Shown piece after piece: positions 10,888 through 22,205 of a stretch of DNA of 64,000 bases. The notes under the pieces are model-generated. The model saw only the letters and a list, made by a program, of their open reading frames with translations. It did not search any database and was not told the origin of the DNA. Both the position numbers and the translations under genes were made by a program. Source of the DNA: Siphonodentalium dalli (Eukaryota > Mollusca > Scaphopoda > Gadilida > Siphonodentaliidae); assembly GCA_032622095.1 (NCBI GenBank), contig CP136061.1, positions 215,604,373 through 215,668,372 of the forward strand, in the 5' to 3' direction. Position 1 is the stretch's first letter; every line of letters begins with the position of its first letter.

Positions 10888-11145
10888 AGGTACTCAATCC
10901 GATCAGACGTTCCTAAAGTACTATTTGTTTGGCTTCGGGGGTAAAACACATTTGATTCGAGTCGATGAACCCACCCATCAAAGCTCAGAGTGATTATATA
11001 TCGATGTTTGAAGTTTGCTATATTTCTATTGTTTGTGGACCAGAAGCACGTGGTCAAACGGAGGAAGATGCGGATGAAGATGGATAACTCTAAAATCAAG
11101 CCAAAGAAATAGTAATTTAGGAGCGTCTGATCGGATTGAGTACCA
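10888..11145 (+). mobile_element. B-family TTAA MITE
   Basis: Begins AGGTACTCAATCCGATCAGA and ends with the inverted match TCTGATCGGATTGAGTACCA, flanked by TTAA (10884-10887 and 11146-11149). Carries the family body GGCTTCGGGGGTAAAA ... GATTCGAGTCGA and the GGATAACTCTAAAATCAAG segment. No ORF for a transposase. Confidence 0.85.
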
Positions 11146-11289
11146 TTAACATTTTAAAGAGTGTTTATTGAAAGCGTTTTTTTCCCATAGAAGTGATTAT
11201 AAAGAGCGTTTTTTTCTTCTTCTGTAAGTATCAATTTTTAAGTAAGTATCTTTTTAATTAAGAGCGTTTTCCAGAAGAAGTTATGTTAA

Positions 11290-11680
11290 CCCTTTACCCA
11301 ACAAACCGGCCAAAACCGGCCAAATAAAGATTCAACAGCCTAAAATATCTTCGGTCTGTCTCAATAGAACCAAACACATATGGATATCATTGGAACCGGC
11401 TCCTTGACCACATTGTGATAGTTACAGTTATGCCCTGTGCCAATGCATTCTCTTATATATGCGAGTCGACCATAGGTCGCCTCGCATATATAAGAGAATG
11501 CATTGGCCTAAAAAATTCTTTTTTTAACACTTTTTAACATTTTTTCTTACATTCTTTAACAATTTTATAATTTTTAATGTGTTAAGCCAATGCATTCTCT
11601 TATATATGCGAGGCGACCTATGGTCGACTCGCATATATAAGAGAATGCATTGGCACAGGGCCCTTCTGTTGGGTAAAGGG
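11290..11680 (+). mobile_element. D-family TTAA element with two hairpins
   Basis: Ends CCCTTTACCCAACA and its complement TGTTGGGTAAAGGG, flanked by TTAA (11286-11289, 11681-11684). Holds two successive hairpins (11442-11505 and 11586-11653), each built of CCAATGCATTCTC plus TATATATGCGAG and its reverse complement. The termini and TTAA duplication are piggyBac-like; no transposase is present. Confidence 0.85.
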
Positions 11681-11684
11681 TTAA

Positions 11685-11932
11685 AGGAGTACTGTATACT
11701 AATTCCGGCCATTTATGGGACCATCTTCTTTTATACTCATATGCAATATGCAACAAATGAATGAATTTGAACCTTGGATTAGTGCCAAATACACTCATGT
11801 GCTCTATATTAACGAGGCAAACAACATGGTAATTATAATGAAAATTAGTTTATGAACCGAGTTGCGTGTATTCTGTTTGAGTATAAAAGGAGATGGTCCC
11901 CTAAATAGCCAGATTTAGTGTACAGTACCCCT
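11685..11932 (+). mobile_element. Short L-family TTAA element
   Basis: Begins AGGAGTACTGTA and ends TACAGTACCCCT, flanked by TTAA; the inner inverted segment GACCATCTTCTTTTATACTC pairs imperfectly with GAGTATAAAAGGAGATGGTC. Each flanking TTAA is shared with a neighbouring D element. Confidence 0.85.
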
Positions 11933-11936
11933 TTAA

Positions 11937-12335
11937 CCCTTTCAGTGCCAGGTCCGACTTTTGTATCAACCCATATACCCTGTGCCAATGCATTCTCTTA
12001 TATATGCGAGTCTACCATAGGTCGCCTCGCATATATAAGAGAATGCATTGGCCTAACAATTTTACATCATTTGTTATTATTTTTTACAATTTTAATAATT
12101 TTTTCTTGTATTCTTTAACAGACTTATTTTGTAGGTTTAGTGCCAGGGAATCTTACGTTTTTCATGGGCATCAAAATTACTACTATAAATACTTGGTGAT
12201 AGTTTTGAGTTATAACATGCCCCTAAGGTTTTATCCAGTTTGTGTTTAAATTCGCTATAGCATGCTTAAGCATAGGGCCGAATTTACAGACCGTAAATTA
12301 GGGCCGATGAGATCGGCCCCTGGCACTGAAAGGGT
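11937..12335 (+). mobile_element. D-family TTAA element with one hairpin
   Basis: Begins CCCTTTCAGTGCCAGGTCCG and ends CTGGCACTGAAAGGG, flanked by TTAA (11933-11936, 12336-12339). The standard hairpin is at 11983-12051. The terminal sequence matches 62876-63019, while its hairpin matches the copy with different ends at 11290-11680. Confidence 0.85.
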
Positions 12336-12384
12336 TAAATGACATATTTTAAAGAGCGTTTTTCTTCTTCGAAGAAGTTATTTT

Positions 12385-12600
12385 ACAAGTGTACGCTTCC
12401 GGAGAGCAGATCTCAATCGAGAAAGATCAGATCTTGTTGGCGCTGACAGGGTCTAACTTATTTAGCAGATTTCCGTGGTACCTAGCGTAGGTCGGAGGTC
12501 GTATGTCGGAGGTCGTAGGTCGTAGATCGGAGGTCGGATCTCAAGCTAGAAAGATCAGATCGTGTTAGCGCTGCCACACAGGGCCTACATTTTAAAACAA
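12385..12600. repeat. Local duplication with GGTCGTAGGTCG tandem core
   Basis: AGATCTCAATCGAGAAAGATC ... GTTGGCGCTG recurs as GATCTCAAGCTAGAAAGATC ... GTTAGCGCTG around a short GGTCGGAGGTCGTA tandem stretch (12488-12537). From 12601 to 13060 nothing is recognised. Confidence 0.55.
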
Positions 12601-13067
12601 TTTCCCGTAGTAGCAGGGGGAGGCGAAAAGTTCCAGACACTTAGGCGCTTGTTTTCATTTTGACCTATCTGCCATGGCACCTACCACAATCTATTTTTTT
12701 TTCAAAAATATTTTTCCGGTATATTTTCAGAGAAACACCCCATTTTTCGAAGATATGTATCAAATATATATACTATAACATAACCCTTCAATGTATCACA
12801 TATGTTTTCGTTATTGATACTGTTCAGTGATTTGTCACACAGTTATGGACACTTTTGGAAGTCATATATTAGCCGGGTCGATGAAATGTTTGACCTAGAA
12901 AACATTTGGACTAAGTTGGTTTGTATACCATTTTGAAGAGGAATATATCCTCTATAACATATCCAAAATCCGCTAAAATCCACTTTGAGCATTCTTTGTA
13001 ATTCAAGATGGCGTCCAAGATGGCTGCCATTTTCCGTTAAGTCAGTTTGATGCAATTATAGTGAGAA

Positions 13068-13395
13068 AATCTTATATATATATATATATATGTTTAACTG
13101 ATAGTTTATTTTATTATGTTCAGTTGTTATGTTTAATTAAAATGATCTTGTTAGAACTGGTCAAGCAATGTGTAAGTCACTTAGAGTATGTGAAGTCTTG
13201 AATGACGTAATTTTATTTTATTTGTTATAATTCGCAGCAGGCAGTGCCAAATATGGTTTACTATAACGATGTTTAATTGATAGTTTATTTTAGTATGTTA
13301 AGTTGATTAAAATCATCTTATTAAGTTGTTAGAACTGGTCAAGCAATTTGTAAGTACTTGGAGTATGGTGAAGTCTTGAATTACACATTTTTTTC
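13068..13395. repeat. Two-copy tandem duplication, about 185 bp
   Basis: TGATAGTTTATTTTATTATGTT ... TTAGAACTGGTCAAGCAATG ... AGTCTTGAATGACG (13098-13208) recurs at about 13276-13385 with small changes. An (AT)n run starts the block. Each quoted segment is separated by unquoted sequence. Confidence 0.65.
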
Positions 13396-13889
13396 GGGTC
13401 ACAATCTGGAACAGTGATGAATTATATGCATCCAACAGAGTGGTTCCTTATGGGTACTGAATTCATGCATTTCTGGGTCAAAATTGATGATAAATTTAGA
13501 AAATAAAATTTAGTTTGCGGGGGGGGGGGGGGATTAGTTCTGAGCTCATGGTGACCGACCCACCCCCGCCTACGTATCCGGAACATTTTTCGCACCACCC
13601 CTGGTGGTAGCGTAAAAATTGTAAGGGTATGGTGCATTTGCGGTTCAATAATTTGATTACCCATCATACACGAGACCCAAAAGAGACGTTTCCAACGGTT
13701 ATCTAGACGATCAGATAAGATAGGATCAGGGATGGAGTAATCGTATTCTGTGTTTGTAATGATTAAAAAATTTGATGTATTTGTATTCACGTTATTTGTA
13801 ATCAAGAATTCTAGGAATGTTTATAAACTTTACAGGCGTGTTTAGGATCACCTCTAGATGGGATATATCATTTTGTTTTCCGAATTTCG

Positions 13890-14225
13890 TTGAAAAACAT
13901 GGCCACCGGAAGCCATTTTGACTAAATCCTTTGGCACACCCTGCAGACAATATCCTCCGTACGATCGTCACCACACGTCATATGGATCTACTGAGTGAAC
14001 ACTACGGATTTCACATGTGAATCCATTTCGACCCCATCGGCACACCTATATATGCAGCCCACATGTATTGGTGAAATGTTTTGAAATGAGAATAAGTCCA
14101 TCTACACAATACAAGCCCTTTACTGAAACGTGTGTACTTTCTTCTTTGCCATTATATTGTCTTCTCGTCATAAAATTAACACCTCCCCAAATTGAGATAC
14201 AGTTTCATTGACACTTTCATTTGAA
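13890..14225 (+). repeat. Remnant of the G-type repeat
   Basis: AACATGGCCACCGGAAGCCA and TGACTAAATCCTTTGGCAC match units of the tandem element at 56204-58967; GATACAGTTTCATTGACACTTTCAT-like sequence at 14200-14220 matches that element's right edge. A single diverged copy. Upstream 13411-13880 holds only a poly-G run near 13518. Confidence 0.6.
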
Positions 14226-14400
14226 TGTGTCGTCGATTTATTGAATTATGTCAATATTCGACTTAAAAACACTAAGATCGATTTTAGAAGACAGTGCCAA
14301 TCCACAATAAAAAATAGCCCACTTGTGATTTGTGTCATAGAGGTCACCGATTCAACTGCGTGTAACAATGTTCTACCAGCATATTTCAATGGATCCTTAA

Positions 14401-14805
14401 AAGTACTCAATCCGATTCAATGGTCCCCATATCATCAGATTCCAACAAGAATTATTTTTTTAAATGCCTCTTCAGTTATCGAATTGAATAATTGCCCCAA
14501 AAATAATGCTAACCACAACTATAGTATAAATTTGCCCAAAACTTGTTATTTATCAACATTTTGTTCAACGCAATTTTGTCGGTTTTTCAAATATCTGACA
14601 CAAAAAAACACTTGATTTTAGAGTTATCAATCTTCATCCGCAATTTGGTCAGCGAAGTCTTCTCGTCGACTGTTTTCTGGGCCACCTAAAATTAAAACAA
14701 TATATTTCAAACATCGATATCTGATCACTCTGACGGGTGTGTTCCTCGACTCGAATCAAATATGTTTTACCCCCGAAGCCAAGGAAATAGTAATTTGCGA
14801 GCGTG
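14401..14805 (+). mobile_element. B-family TTAA MITE, right end lost in a poly-G run
   Basis: Starts after TTAA (14397-14400) with AAGTACTCAATCCGATTCAA. Body segments TTGATTTTAGAGTTATC and CTCGACTCGAATCAAATATG are those of other B copies. The right terminus stops at GAGCG and runs into about 25 consecutive G. Confidence 0.8.
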
Positions 14806-14934
14806 GGGGGGGGGGGGGGGGGGGGGGGGGGTATACGAAAGAATATACGAGAACTATATTTCTTTATTCTGCGGATAGTGAAGCGATCAGCTGTTGGCTT
14901 TGATACATCCTTGAAGGCCATTGTGAGAATATGC

Positions 14935-14972
14935 ATAAGATAAGATAAGATAAGATAAGATAAGATAAGATA
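14935..14972 (-). repeat. Pentanucleotide tail (ATAAG)n, possible retroposon 3' end
   Basis: Seven ATAAG units followed by ATACGTTTTACTGG. Read on the minus strand this is a body ending in a (TATCT)-like tail, like the tracts near 26496-26530 (GGATA)n and 19203-19225 (GATA). Inferred to be the 3' tails of minus-strand LINE/SINE copies. Confidence 0.5.
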
Positions 14973-15061
14973 CGTTTTACTGGTCATTAAAGCACACATT
15001 GGTGTAGGACAACATATATGAATATATAAAAATAAACAGAAGAATACATGGTATATATGTG

Positions 15062-16190
15062 ATTAGTCCAAGTCTTCTTGTACTAAAACCAGCTAAGATA
15101 TTGGGATGGCGATGCTGGCGTTTAGTCCAAGCCCGCCCTATATGCGCGCTTATGACACGGCTTAAATAAAATATCACAATTGCGACAATAAACGGATATT
15201 TTCCGCAGAAGACATGCTATTTTATCTGAAACCCACATCAGTTGTGAATTTAAAACGGTAATTTAATGCGAAAAGAGACATTTACCTCAATGTTTACAAT
15301 TTTTTTAAAGTATGCGAACTCGGTTGACCTCGCGAACTGTGTTCGGCATTTTCCGTTGAAAATATTCCGTAGATTTTGGACAACAACGCAAATTACGATG
15401 AATTCTCCATTGTAATCGTAATTATGTGTGTCAATAAATAAAATAATAAATAGATTAATTAAACATTGGAGATATAAATGTAATACACTAAATAAATGAA
15501 CCTTAAGTTTGAAAAGTCCCACTAAAACGGAAGAACTATATTTCGAAACTGTGTGATTCGGTTCTCCGATTATTTTATCAACACAGATGTCAAAATGCAC
15601 ACCACACGCATGGCAAGTCAGACACAAGAGATCTAATTTGCTCCAATTTTGACAAGTTGCTTGCGATAATTGTCAACAAAACTACCGTTCTGATCCTCCA
15701 TTATGTCATTAAGTTTTTAGTGCGGGAATTGTTCTGAAAGCACATAGAAAACTGGACTTTCGGGCGATCGGTTTTCGCCATTTTTGTTCGGAAAACCCGC
15801 GCTATATATAGAAACGGAAAGTAGATTCCCAGAACAAACAGCGGATTATGCCGAACTTATTCGGACCACTTCGGCTTTCGGTTAAAACGTAAACAAACAG
15901 AGAAACAAATCGATGTTTGTGGCAATCAACCGGAATATTCTATGTGTAATTTAACATTAAAGTTAGATTATTATACACCATTATGCCCATTAGATGTAAG
16001 CCTTTCCGATGTATATAGCATCATGTATTGATTTGCTAGGTAAATCGAGTAAAATACACCACAAATTCCCGCCACAGATCGTGGGCGTAACTCATGTGGT
16101 AGGATTGGTATGCAAGCGGGCTTGGACTAAACGCCAGCATCGCCATCCCAATATCTTAGCTGGTTTTAGTACAAGAAGACTTGGACTAAT
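15062..16190. mobile_element. 1129-bp element with perfect 75-bp terminal inverted repeats
   Basis: 15062-15136 and 16116-16190 are exact reverse complements over 75 bases, starting ATTAGTCCAAGTCTTC. The five bases ATGTG flank both ends (15057-15061 and 16191-16195), a candidate target duplication. The interior (15137-16115) encodes no recognisable transposase, so it is probably non-autonomous. The 5-bp duplication would fit Transib-like elements, but the superfamily is unproven. Confidence 0.75.
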
Positions 16191-16195
16191 ATGTG

Positions 16196-17470
16196 ATATA
16201 CATGTAACGAGTAACAGATTAATTATTTGATCCACAACTGGACATAGATCACCTGCGGGAGGATATGATGTGACATATGGTACATTTCCACCTCCGCAGT
16301 CGGCCAATGAGTTTGGCGTTTACATACACAGGGTATAAGACTGTAAAGGGTCGAGTTGTCCGGCACAAACAGGTGACCAAACACCATCGGTCCTGAGACC
16401 ATTTATTTCCAGTATGGTCCCCAATGGATTCAGGCCACGAGAGACCAGAACACGCCCACTCGCTTCCTATACCATCGCAAACTACTGGATTAAAAATATA
16501 TTTATTATGTTTGATTTAACAATGAAATGCATACGGTCAGTTGAAATTGAAGTAACGATAGGCGACAGTTAGCTAAACAGCAAGTATTCCACTAGAAGTT
16601 AAAAAACACTGGACATATATATCTGAATAAAATAGGAGAGATGTGTGTCTTTGACTACTGTGTAGGTTCGCTGGCTATCTGGTCATAATAAGGCTAGCAC
16701 CAACTGCATCGTCGCAAATGGTGAATTTATTTGGAAACGCTTATAATAATAATAAAAAAATATCTTATGTTTTTCATTGGATACCGAATTTTTTTTCATT
16801 CGTGAACGAGACAAATAATAATTTATCTCTCTCCATCATGGATGAAAAAATTGACATATAATATTGGATATCCACTCAAAAACACTATGTATTTTCACCC
16901 GACCATGCAAATGTAGAGAGTCATTGGAAATATTGAGAACATTTTACAAATCAGAGATATATGTTCGTCTGGTCATTCTTGAAATGTATACTTACAGAAT
17001 TACGAAGTTCACTGGCATGCTTTTCGAAACACAAATTGTTTTGGGACTGTAACCCATCCGACGCCCTTGTAATTACATACCCAGTTTGCGCCAGTATACA
17101 TGCACACAATAATAGTAATACAGCTGCATGATCCTGCATCGATTTGTCTTTATCCCATGGGCTTGGGCACTATATTTCCCAGGTTCACAAAACTATTTAT
17201 GTTACCCAGGTTCGCTGAAATTGCTATTTTGATACCCAGGACTGGCTCATGTTAAGTTTATATTCAATTAGAAATTATCTTCCCTTATAAGACTTATAAC
17301 CCCCAATTCACAGTGGCAGGCGGCAGTGCCCTCGCTGATCGAGTGGAAAATAACCAATAATTATGCATCGTTGTAAGATACATAACTCTATAATCTTGAA
17401 CATATTGATCAATGAAATAATTGTGCAAACTCAAGGCAGAGTTATCTCCCATCGCTCCGCTGAGATATAA
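16196..17470. other. Unassigned DNA
   Basis: No convincing ORF, RNA or repeat. Contains a poly-T/A-rich stretch near 16740-16800 only. Confidence 0.4.
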
Positions 17471-17478
17471 TATCGCAG

Positions 17479-17582
17479 TCACAGGTCCCCAGAACAAAAA
17501 TTGACCCCACTCCCAATAATACTTAATCCTATAATTAAGTATTATTGGGAGTGGGGTCAATTTTTGTTCTGGGGACTTGTGA
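17479..17582. mobile_element. 104-bp hairpin element
   Basis: Arms of about 48 bp (TCACAGGTCCCCAGAACAAA onward) pair almost perfectly around TCCTATA. The hexamer TCGCAG flanks both ends (17473-17478 and 17583-17588) as a candidate target duplication. 17588-18203 holds nothing recognisable beyond a 23-bp palindrome at about 17757-17779. Confidence 0.75.
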
Positions 17583-18207
17583 TCGCAGTGCTAACGCAGA
17601 GGACTCTGCGGGGAGTTTGCTAATTTGTTTGTATTGGGATAAGATGGACAACTCTATCTTCTAATTTTCGCGCCATTTTGGAGCAAAATCAACTTTTGAT
17701 GTCCGTATTTTTGAGCAATCGGCTGGTGCTTCAGCTCAACGTCACAGATATTCAAATTGTGTCTATGTAACATAGACACATACAATAATATTATACTTCC
17801 CCGTCAAATAGATTTTAATTGGGCTGAATTTATTAGGCCTTTTCTGAAAGCCTATAACATAATATAATGCATATCTTTCAATCTGGTGGTCTTCCTGGAA
17901 CAGCCTTTTTTAGCTCAACTTGACAATGTCACCAGTACCCAACAGTATAAAGTCAATTTTGAGGTGGTTGTCGGCATCAGAAATGGCGACATCCAGTTTG
18001 AAAGGCACGGGCGGCGTTCGTTGCAGAAATATTCATATTTGTTCAAATGGCCATCAACGGAAGGAATATTAAAAAATATATAGTTTTGTTCATATGCCAA
18101 ACATAATCAGCGCGTAAATAGGATATTGTCGTCAAGACGTACGGTGATGTACGTAAACAAGAAGTGTTGCTTCCGTTTACATAACGCAGCGCAATTCTAT
18201 CGGTTAA

Positions 18208-18674
18208 AGGTACTCAACCCGTAAAGAGGGTCCCCATCTCAACAGATTCCAACAACAACAATCCGATCAGAGGGTCCTATATTACTATTTCTTTGGCTTT
18301 GGGGGTAAAAAATATTTGATTCGAGTCGAGGAACCCATCAAACAAAGCTCAGAGTTATTAGATATTGATTTTTGAAAATTCTTATGTTCTCGAGATGAGT
18401 ACTTATAACTGCCGTCAATTTGGTAACATGCTCGAGATTTTACGCCAAAATTCTATTCAAACAGACAAGGATGGATAACTCTATAATCAAGTGGTAATAA
18501 TTGACTACGTACTGGGCCAGAAAGAATTCCCGATAATGAAAAATAATAGATTTCTAAAATCGATATCTAACAAATCTGAGCTTTGATGGGTGACTTCCTC
18601 GACTCGAATCAAATATTTTTGACCCCCGAAGCCATTGAAATAGTAATTGAGAGGAGTTTTATCGGGTTGAGTAC
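18208..18674 (+). mobile_element. B-family MITE, about 467 bp
   Basis: Starts after TTAA (18204-18207) with AGGTACTCAACCCGTAAAGA. It is the reverse-oriented counterpart of 31473-31941: the left segment CTTTGGGGGTAAAAAATATT and right segment CCCCCGAAGCCATTGAAATA match that copy's opposite ends. Right terminus is GGGTTGAGTAC with no intact TTAA. Confidence 0.85.
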
Positions 18675-18736
18675 ACACATGATATTAACGCTCTATTATT
18701 TCCATATCGGGAAAACAGTAACAAATAACGCTCTTT

Positions 18737-18960
18737 ATGTTTGCCATATCCGGATATAAACAAAAGCCATGCAGGTTCTGTAACGTTTTTTTTTATTTTG
18801 TTTACATAACAATAACAAAGGAAAAACATTTGACAATAACATACTGTTTATGCCATATTTTTGATTGGTGTAAAAGCAAGGTCTGTCTATATTTTACTAT
18901 TCTTTCTGTTTATGGCGGGTTTTGACTGAGCTGAATATTTTAACAGCATACCGACCGCCA
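18737..18960 (+). repeat. Dispersed repeat shared with 49760-50030
   Basis: GCAGGTTCTGTAACG, GTTTACATAACAATAAC and TGTCTATATTTTA ... TTCTGTTTATGGC are shared with 49760-50030, where the segment forms a palindrome. The short ORFs in both places reflect the shared DNA, not a gene. Confidence 0.55.
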
Positions 18961-19330
18961 ACACCGCCCGTATCTTTAATGGATTCAGCAATTTCAAATT
19001 AGATTATAAAGTGTGTTTGTGAACTTTTCCCCCAAAATGCTTCTTGGTTTGTTATATGGTGAATATTGCGAGCGCGGTTTTCTGTCTGGTCTAATCACCA
19101 AGAATGATTACCGAGTCAGTGTCGTTAGTTATTTCGTGAGAAAATCCAGATTCAGAATCCGAAACCGATTACGCAATTATTATTGTTTACGTACATTTTT
19201 TTTAGATAGATAAGATAGAAAATATTTTATTCTCAAACTGTTATATGCAGCATAAGAGAACACAATAATGATGCCACCCGACCTGCCTCAGACAATTTAT
19301 TTGCGTGTAAATTTATACTTAAAGTCTTAA

Positions 19331-19932
19331 AGGGGTACTGTACCCAAGATGTTGTTGTTGGTTTCTATAATCCCCGAGTCGGAGAATAAGGTAACAACTT
19401 TTCCATTTTTTGAAAGTCTGTTGAGTACGAAGTATTGTTACGGATGGCAAATTTACCGGAATGCAAAAATACAAATTGTCGTTGTCGAGTAATTTTTGTA
19501 CAGTTTTCAACCAAATGAATCAAATAAACTGTACTAAACATTATATTATATGCTTAGTAGTCCCATATACTCATTTAAGTTAGTGTATGGTCACTAGTCA
19601 ATGAGTGGCTTGGGTTTTCTCCCCGTATAAGCATAATGTTTCAAACGATCGTGTGTGCAATTGTTTTCCTAATCCAGTATCCCTCAATTATAATTTGATT
19701 ACGTTTTGTACACGGAAATTCCAATTTTAAGAGACGCCATTTTATGGCTGGAGCCATAAAATCAATTTATATTAAATTATTAACTTTTAAATTATTAAAT
19801 TTTAAGATAGCCTATTAACCTGAGCGTTTACAGAATACATCTTCGACTCAAATTACTTATATTTCTGTATAGTATCGATAATAGATCGTTGTTATCACCG
19901 GGAATTTATTGAAAATGGCGTACAGTACCCCT
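19331..19932 (+). mobile_element. L-family TTAA element, 602 bp
   Basis: Begins AGGGGTACTGTACCCAAGAT and ends ACAGTACCCCT, flanked by TTAA (19327-19330, 19933-19936). A near-complete copy lies inverted at 39739-40321. No ORF of note. Confidence 0.9.
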
Positions 19933-19967
19933 TTAAATAACACTTCCAGAAGATGCAAATAATTATA

Positions 19968-20000
19968 ACAATAATAATAATAATAATAACAACAATAACG
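19968..20000. repeat. AAT/AAC microsatellite
   Basis: Run of AATAATAAT ending in AACAACAATAAC. Confidence 0.85.
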
Positions 20001-20158
20001 TAAATGTATGGACAGGCCGAGAGCGCGCCTATATTTATAAACACATGCGCCGAGCCATGCCGGCTAGATTACATAATTGCATACATGAATACATTGATAA
20101 TTTGAAAGAAATATGCAAAAACTAAGCAGACACTCAATGGTCCGTTGCTGCACAAGCC

Positions 20159-20399
20159 TTGAAATAGGGTGTCTGTCATTTGCAGAATGAGGTCCCCAGG
20201 GGTGAATTTAGTGATGCTACACCGCATAGCGGGCTAGCATCACCAAATTCACCCTATGGGGACCTCATTCTGCCTACACCTCAGCAGAATGAGGTTCCCA
20301 GATGGTGAATTTGGTGATGCTAGCCCGCTAAGCGGGGTAGCATCACTAAATTCACCCTCTGTGGACCTCATTCTGCAAATGACAGACACCCTATTTCAA
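20159..20399. mobile_element. J-family double palindrome
   Basis: Outer arms TTGAAATAGGGTGTCTGTCA ... mirrored at the right end. Inside are four alternating copies of GCAGAATGAGGT(C/T)CCCAG with GTGAATTT(A/G)GTGATGCTA, so it folds both as a whole and as two smaller hairpins. A diverged relative is at 55696-56104. Confidence 0.85.
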
Positions 20400-20696
20400 T
20401 GCTTGTTGCTGCACCCAAACATCGCGACAAATCGAAATTCTCTGAAAATCAAGGCTTTGTTTACTTATAAATCTCGTTGCTTTCGCATTCAACGTACCTA
20501 TGATATGTGCATATCTGACATATAGCATGTCTCTATATGTTCATATACGCAAAGCGTCCATTTGACCTAATCCGAAGACTTTCAGTCCCCGCCCACGATT
20601 ATGTGCGCAAAGTATGTTATATATATAAGTGTAACGGGGCGGGCGACCTATATATCCAAGCTGTTGTGGGCCGAGAAGATTTGGTCTGCTATATAT

Positions 20697-20965
20697 ACAA
20701 GAAAACCATAATCAGAAATGGTAACGCCCTCAAGATCATATTATTAGCCATAAATATAAATTATAATATAAAATATATTGGTTACATGAATGCACCGCCT
20801 CAGAATTCCGTTAAAACAACTAATCCTTCAAATTATTACAAAAAACTACGGCTTATTACTGCAGGTTTCTCATTCATCACACCATAAAGCTTCTAAATGC
20901 GGATCAAAAATCGGAGGCATTGTGTTCCCACCAAGAGTGCATGGCCCAGCCATTGTTCATACCTA
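20697..20965 (+). repeat. Dispersed repeat, first of two nearby copies
   Basis: AAGAAAACCATAATCAGAAA ... TCAGAATTCCGTTAA ... GCTTCTAAATGCGGATCAAA ... CAGCCATTGTTCATA. The same order recurs at 21697-21945, about 1 kb away. The first part is also found beside the SLC46 ATG. Confidence 0.8.
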
Positions 20966-21129
20966 AATATCGAAAGCAATTAACGCGGTCATAATAGTTA
21001 TCCAGCGAATACTCACCCCACGAAAACCCGAAATGTGTTGTCCTGCGAGAAATCCCATCGCTATAGCTCAATTTGACACGGCCAGATTAGCCTTCCTACA
21101 ATATCCTAAAACAATAAAGCTTCTCAAAC

Positions 21130-21432
21130 CATCGGCATAGTTAACAGAACTTTCACGAACTTGGATATCGACACTTTCTAATCGCTCTATATAAGCATGG
21201 CCAGACCTATCATCGAATACTGTAACTCTGCATGGAGCCCACATCACAAATATCAAAGCATTGTGTTAGAGAAATACAAAGAAAAGCAACGAAACTAGTT
21301 CGTCAAATTAAAACTCTATGCTACCGAGACCGAGTGATAAGACTCAATCTGATGTCTTTAAAATATCGAATATTTAGAGGAGATCTAATCGAGGTATATA
21401 AACTGTTGAATGGTCATTACAATATCAATTAA
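21130..21432 (+). pseudogene. LINE reverse transcriptase C-terminal fragment, frameshifted
   Basis: Three frames together give the C-terminal region of a non-LTR (CR1/jockey/RTE-type) polymerase: NLDIDTF, then RPIIEYCNSAWSPHH, then RKATKLV ... NLMSLKYRIFRGDLIEVYKL and LNGHY. At least two frameshifts separate these pieces. The catalytic part is absent, so it is a dead 5'-truncated copy. Confidence 0.8.
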
Positions 21433-21696
21433 AGGGACACATCGGGACTCCCCGTTCCTCGTATTAAAGCTCGTGGGCTCATCCCCATAAAATATTCATT
21501 CAATTCAACTTTTGCCAGGTTCAGACATGACGATTTTCTAGGTTCAGATATCCTCACAACAACAAAACAACAAATCGTGGGGTGAAGGAGAAGATCACTC
21601 GATCGTTTCGACCATCCCGGGCGATTCGCGCCCACCCACTTTCTCATACAATATCATTGCCTGTGACCTATTAGAAAGACACTCATCAGGAAGAAC

Positions 21697-21945
21697 AAGA
21701 AAACCATAGTCAGAAATGGTAACGCCACCAAGATCGTATTATTAGCCATAAATATAAATCATAATATAAAATATATTGGTTACATGAATGGACCGCCTCA
21801 GAATTCCGTTAAGATAAGTAATTCTTCAAATTATTACAATGAACTACGGCTTATAAATTACTGCAGGTTTCTCATTCGCCACACCAGAATGCTTCTAAAT
21901 GCGGATCAAAGCTAAGAGTGCGTGGCACAGCCATTGTTCATAGAC
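21697..21945 (+). repeat. Dispersed repeat, second nearby copy
   Basis: Same segment order as 20697-20965, with small indels. 21016-21110 also resembles 22915-22990 (GAAATGTGTTGTC ... GATATCCCACCGCT). Confidence 0.8.
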
Positions 21946-22205
21946 ATTTTACAGATAGCGAGAATGATGCATGCTGGGAACGAAAGCATCCACAGCAAAG
22001 CCATGTGCTTACGGGGGCATGCGTTTATTATAGGGGATTTATGGTGGGCCTATAAAACTAATTATAACTTTGTTATCTGTCATAGTTTATGCGTGAAATT
22101 TTAAACATATATACCTGGACATCTACCCCTTCCAGAATGTTGAAAAACATTTTCAGTTGCTCATCGTATTTTTATAGACGAAATAGTCCGAAATTCCAGA
22201 AAATT

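Noticed and set aside
15062-16190. Shared peptide WTKRQHRHPNILAGFSTRRL in two ORFs on opposite strands
   Set aside because: Arises from the 75-bp terminal inverted repeats, not from two genes.
16116-16190. tRNA-like or tRNA-derived SINE head
   Set aside because: No A-box/B-box pair at proper spacing and no cloverleaf fold visible; it is a transposon terminal repeat.
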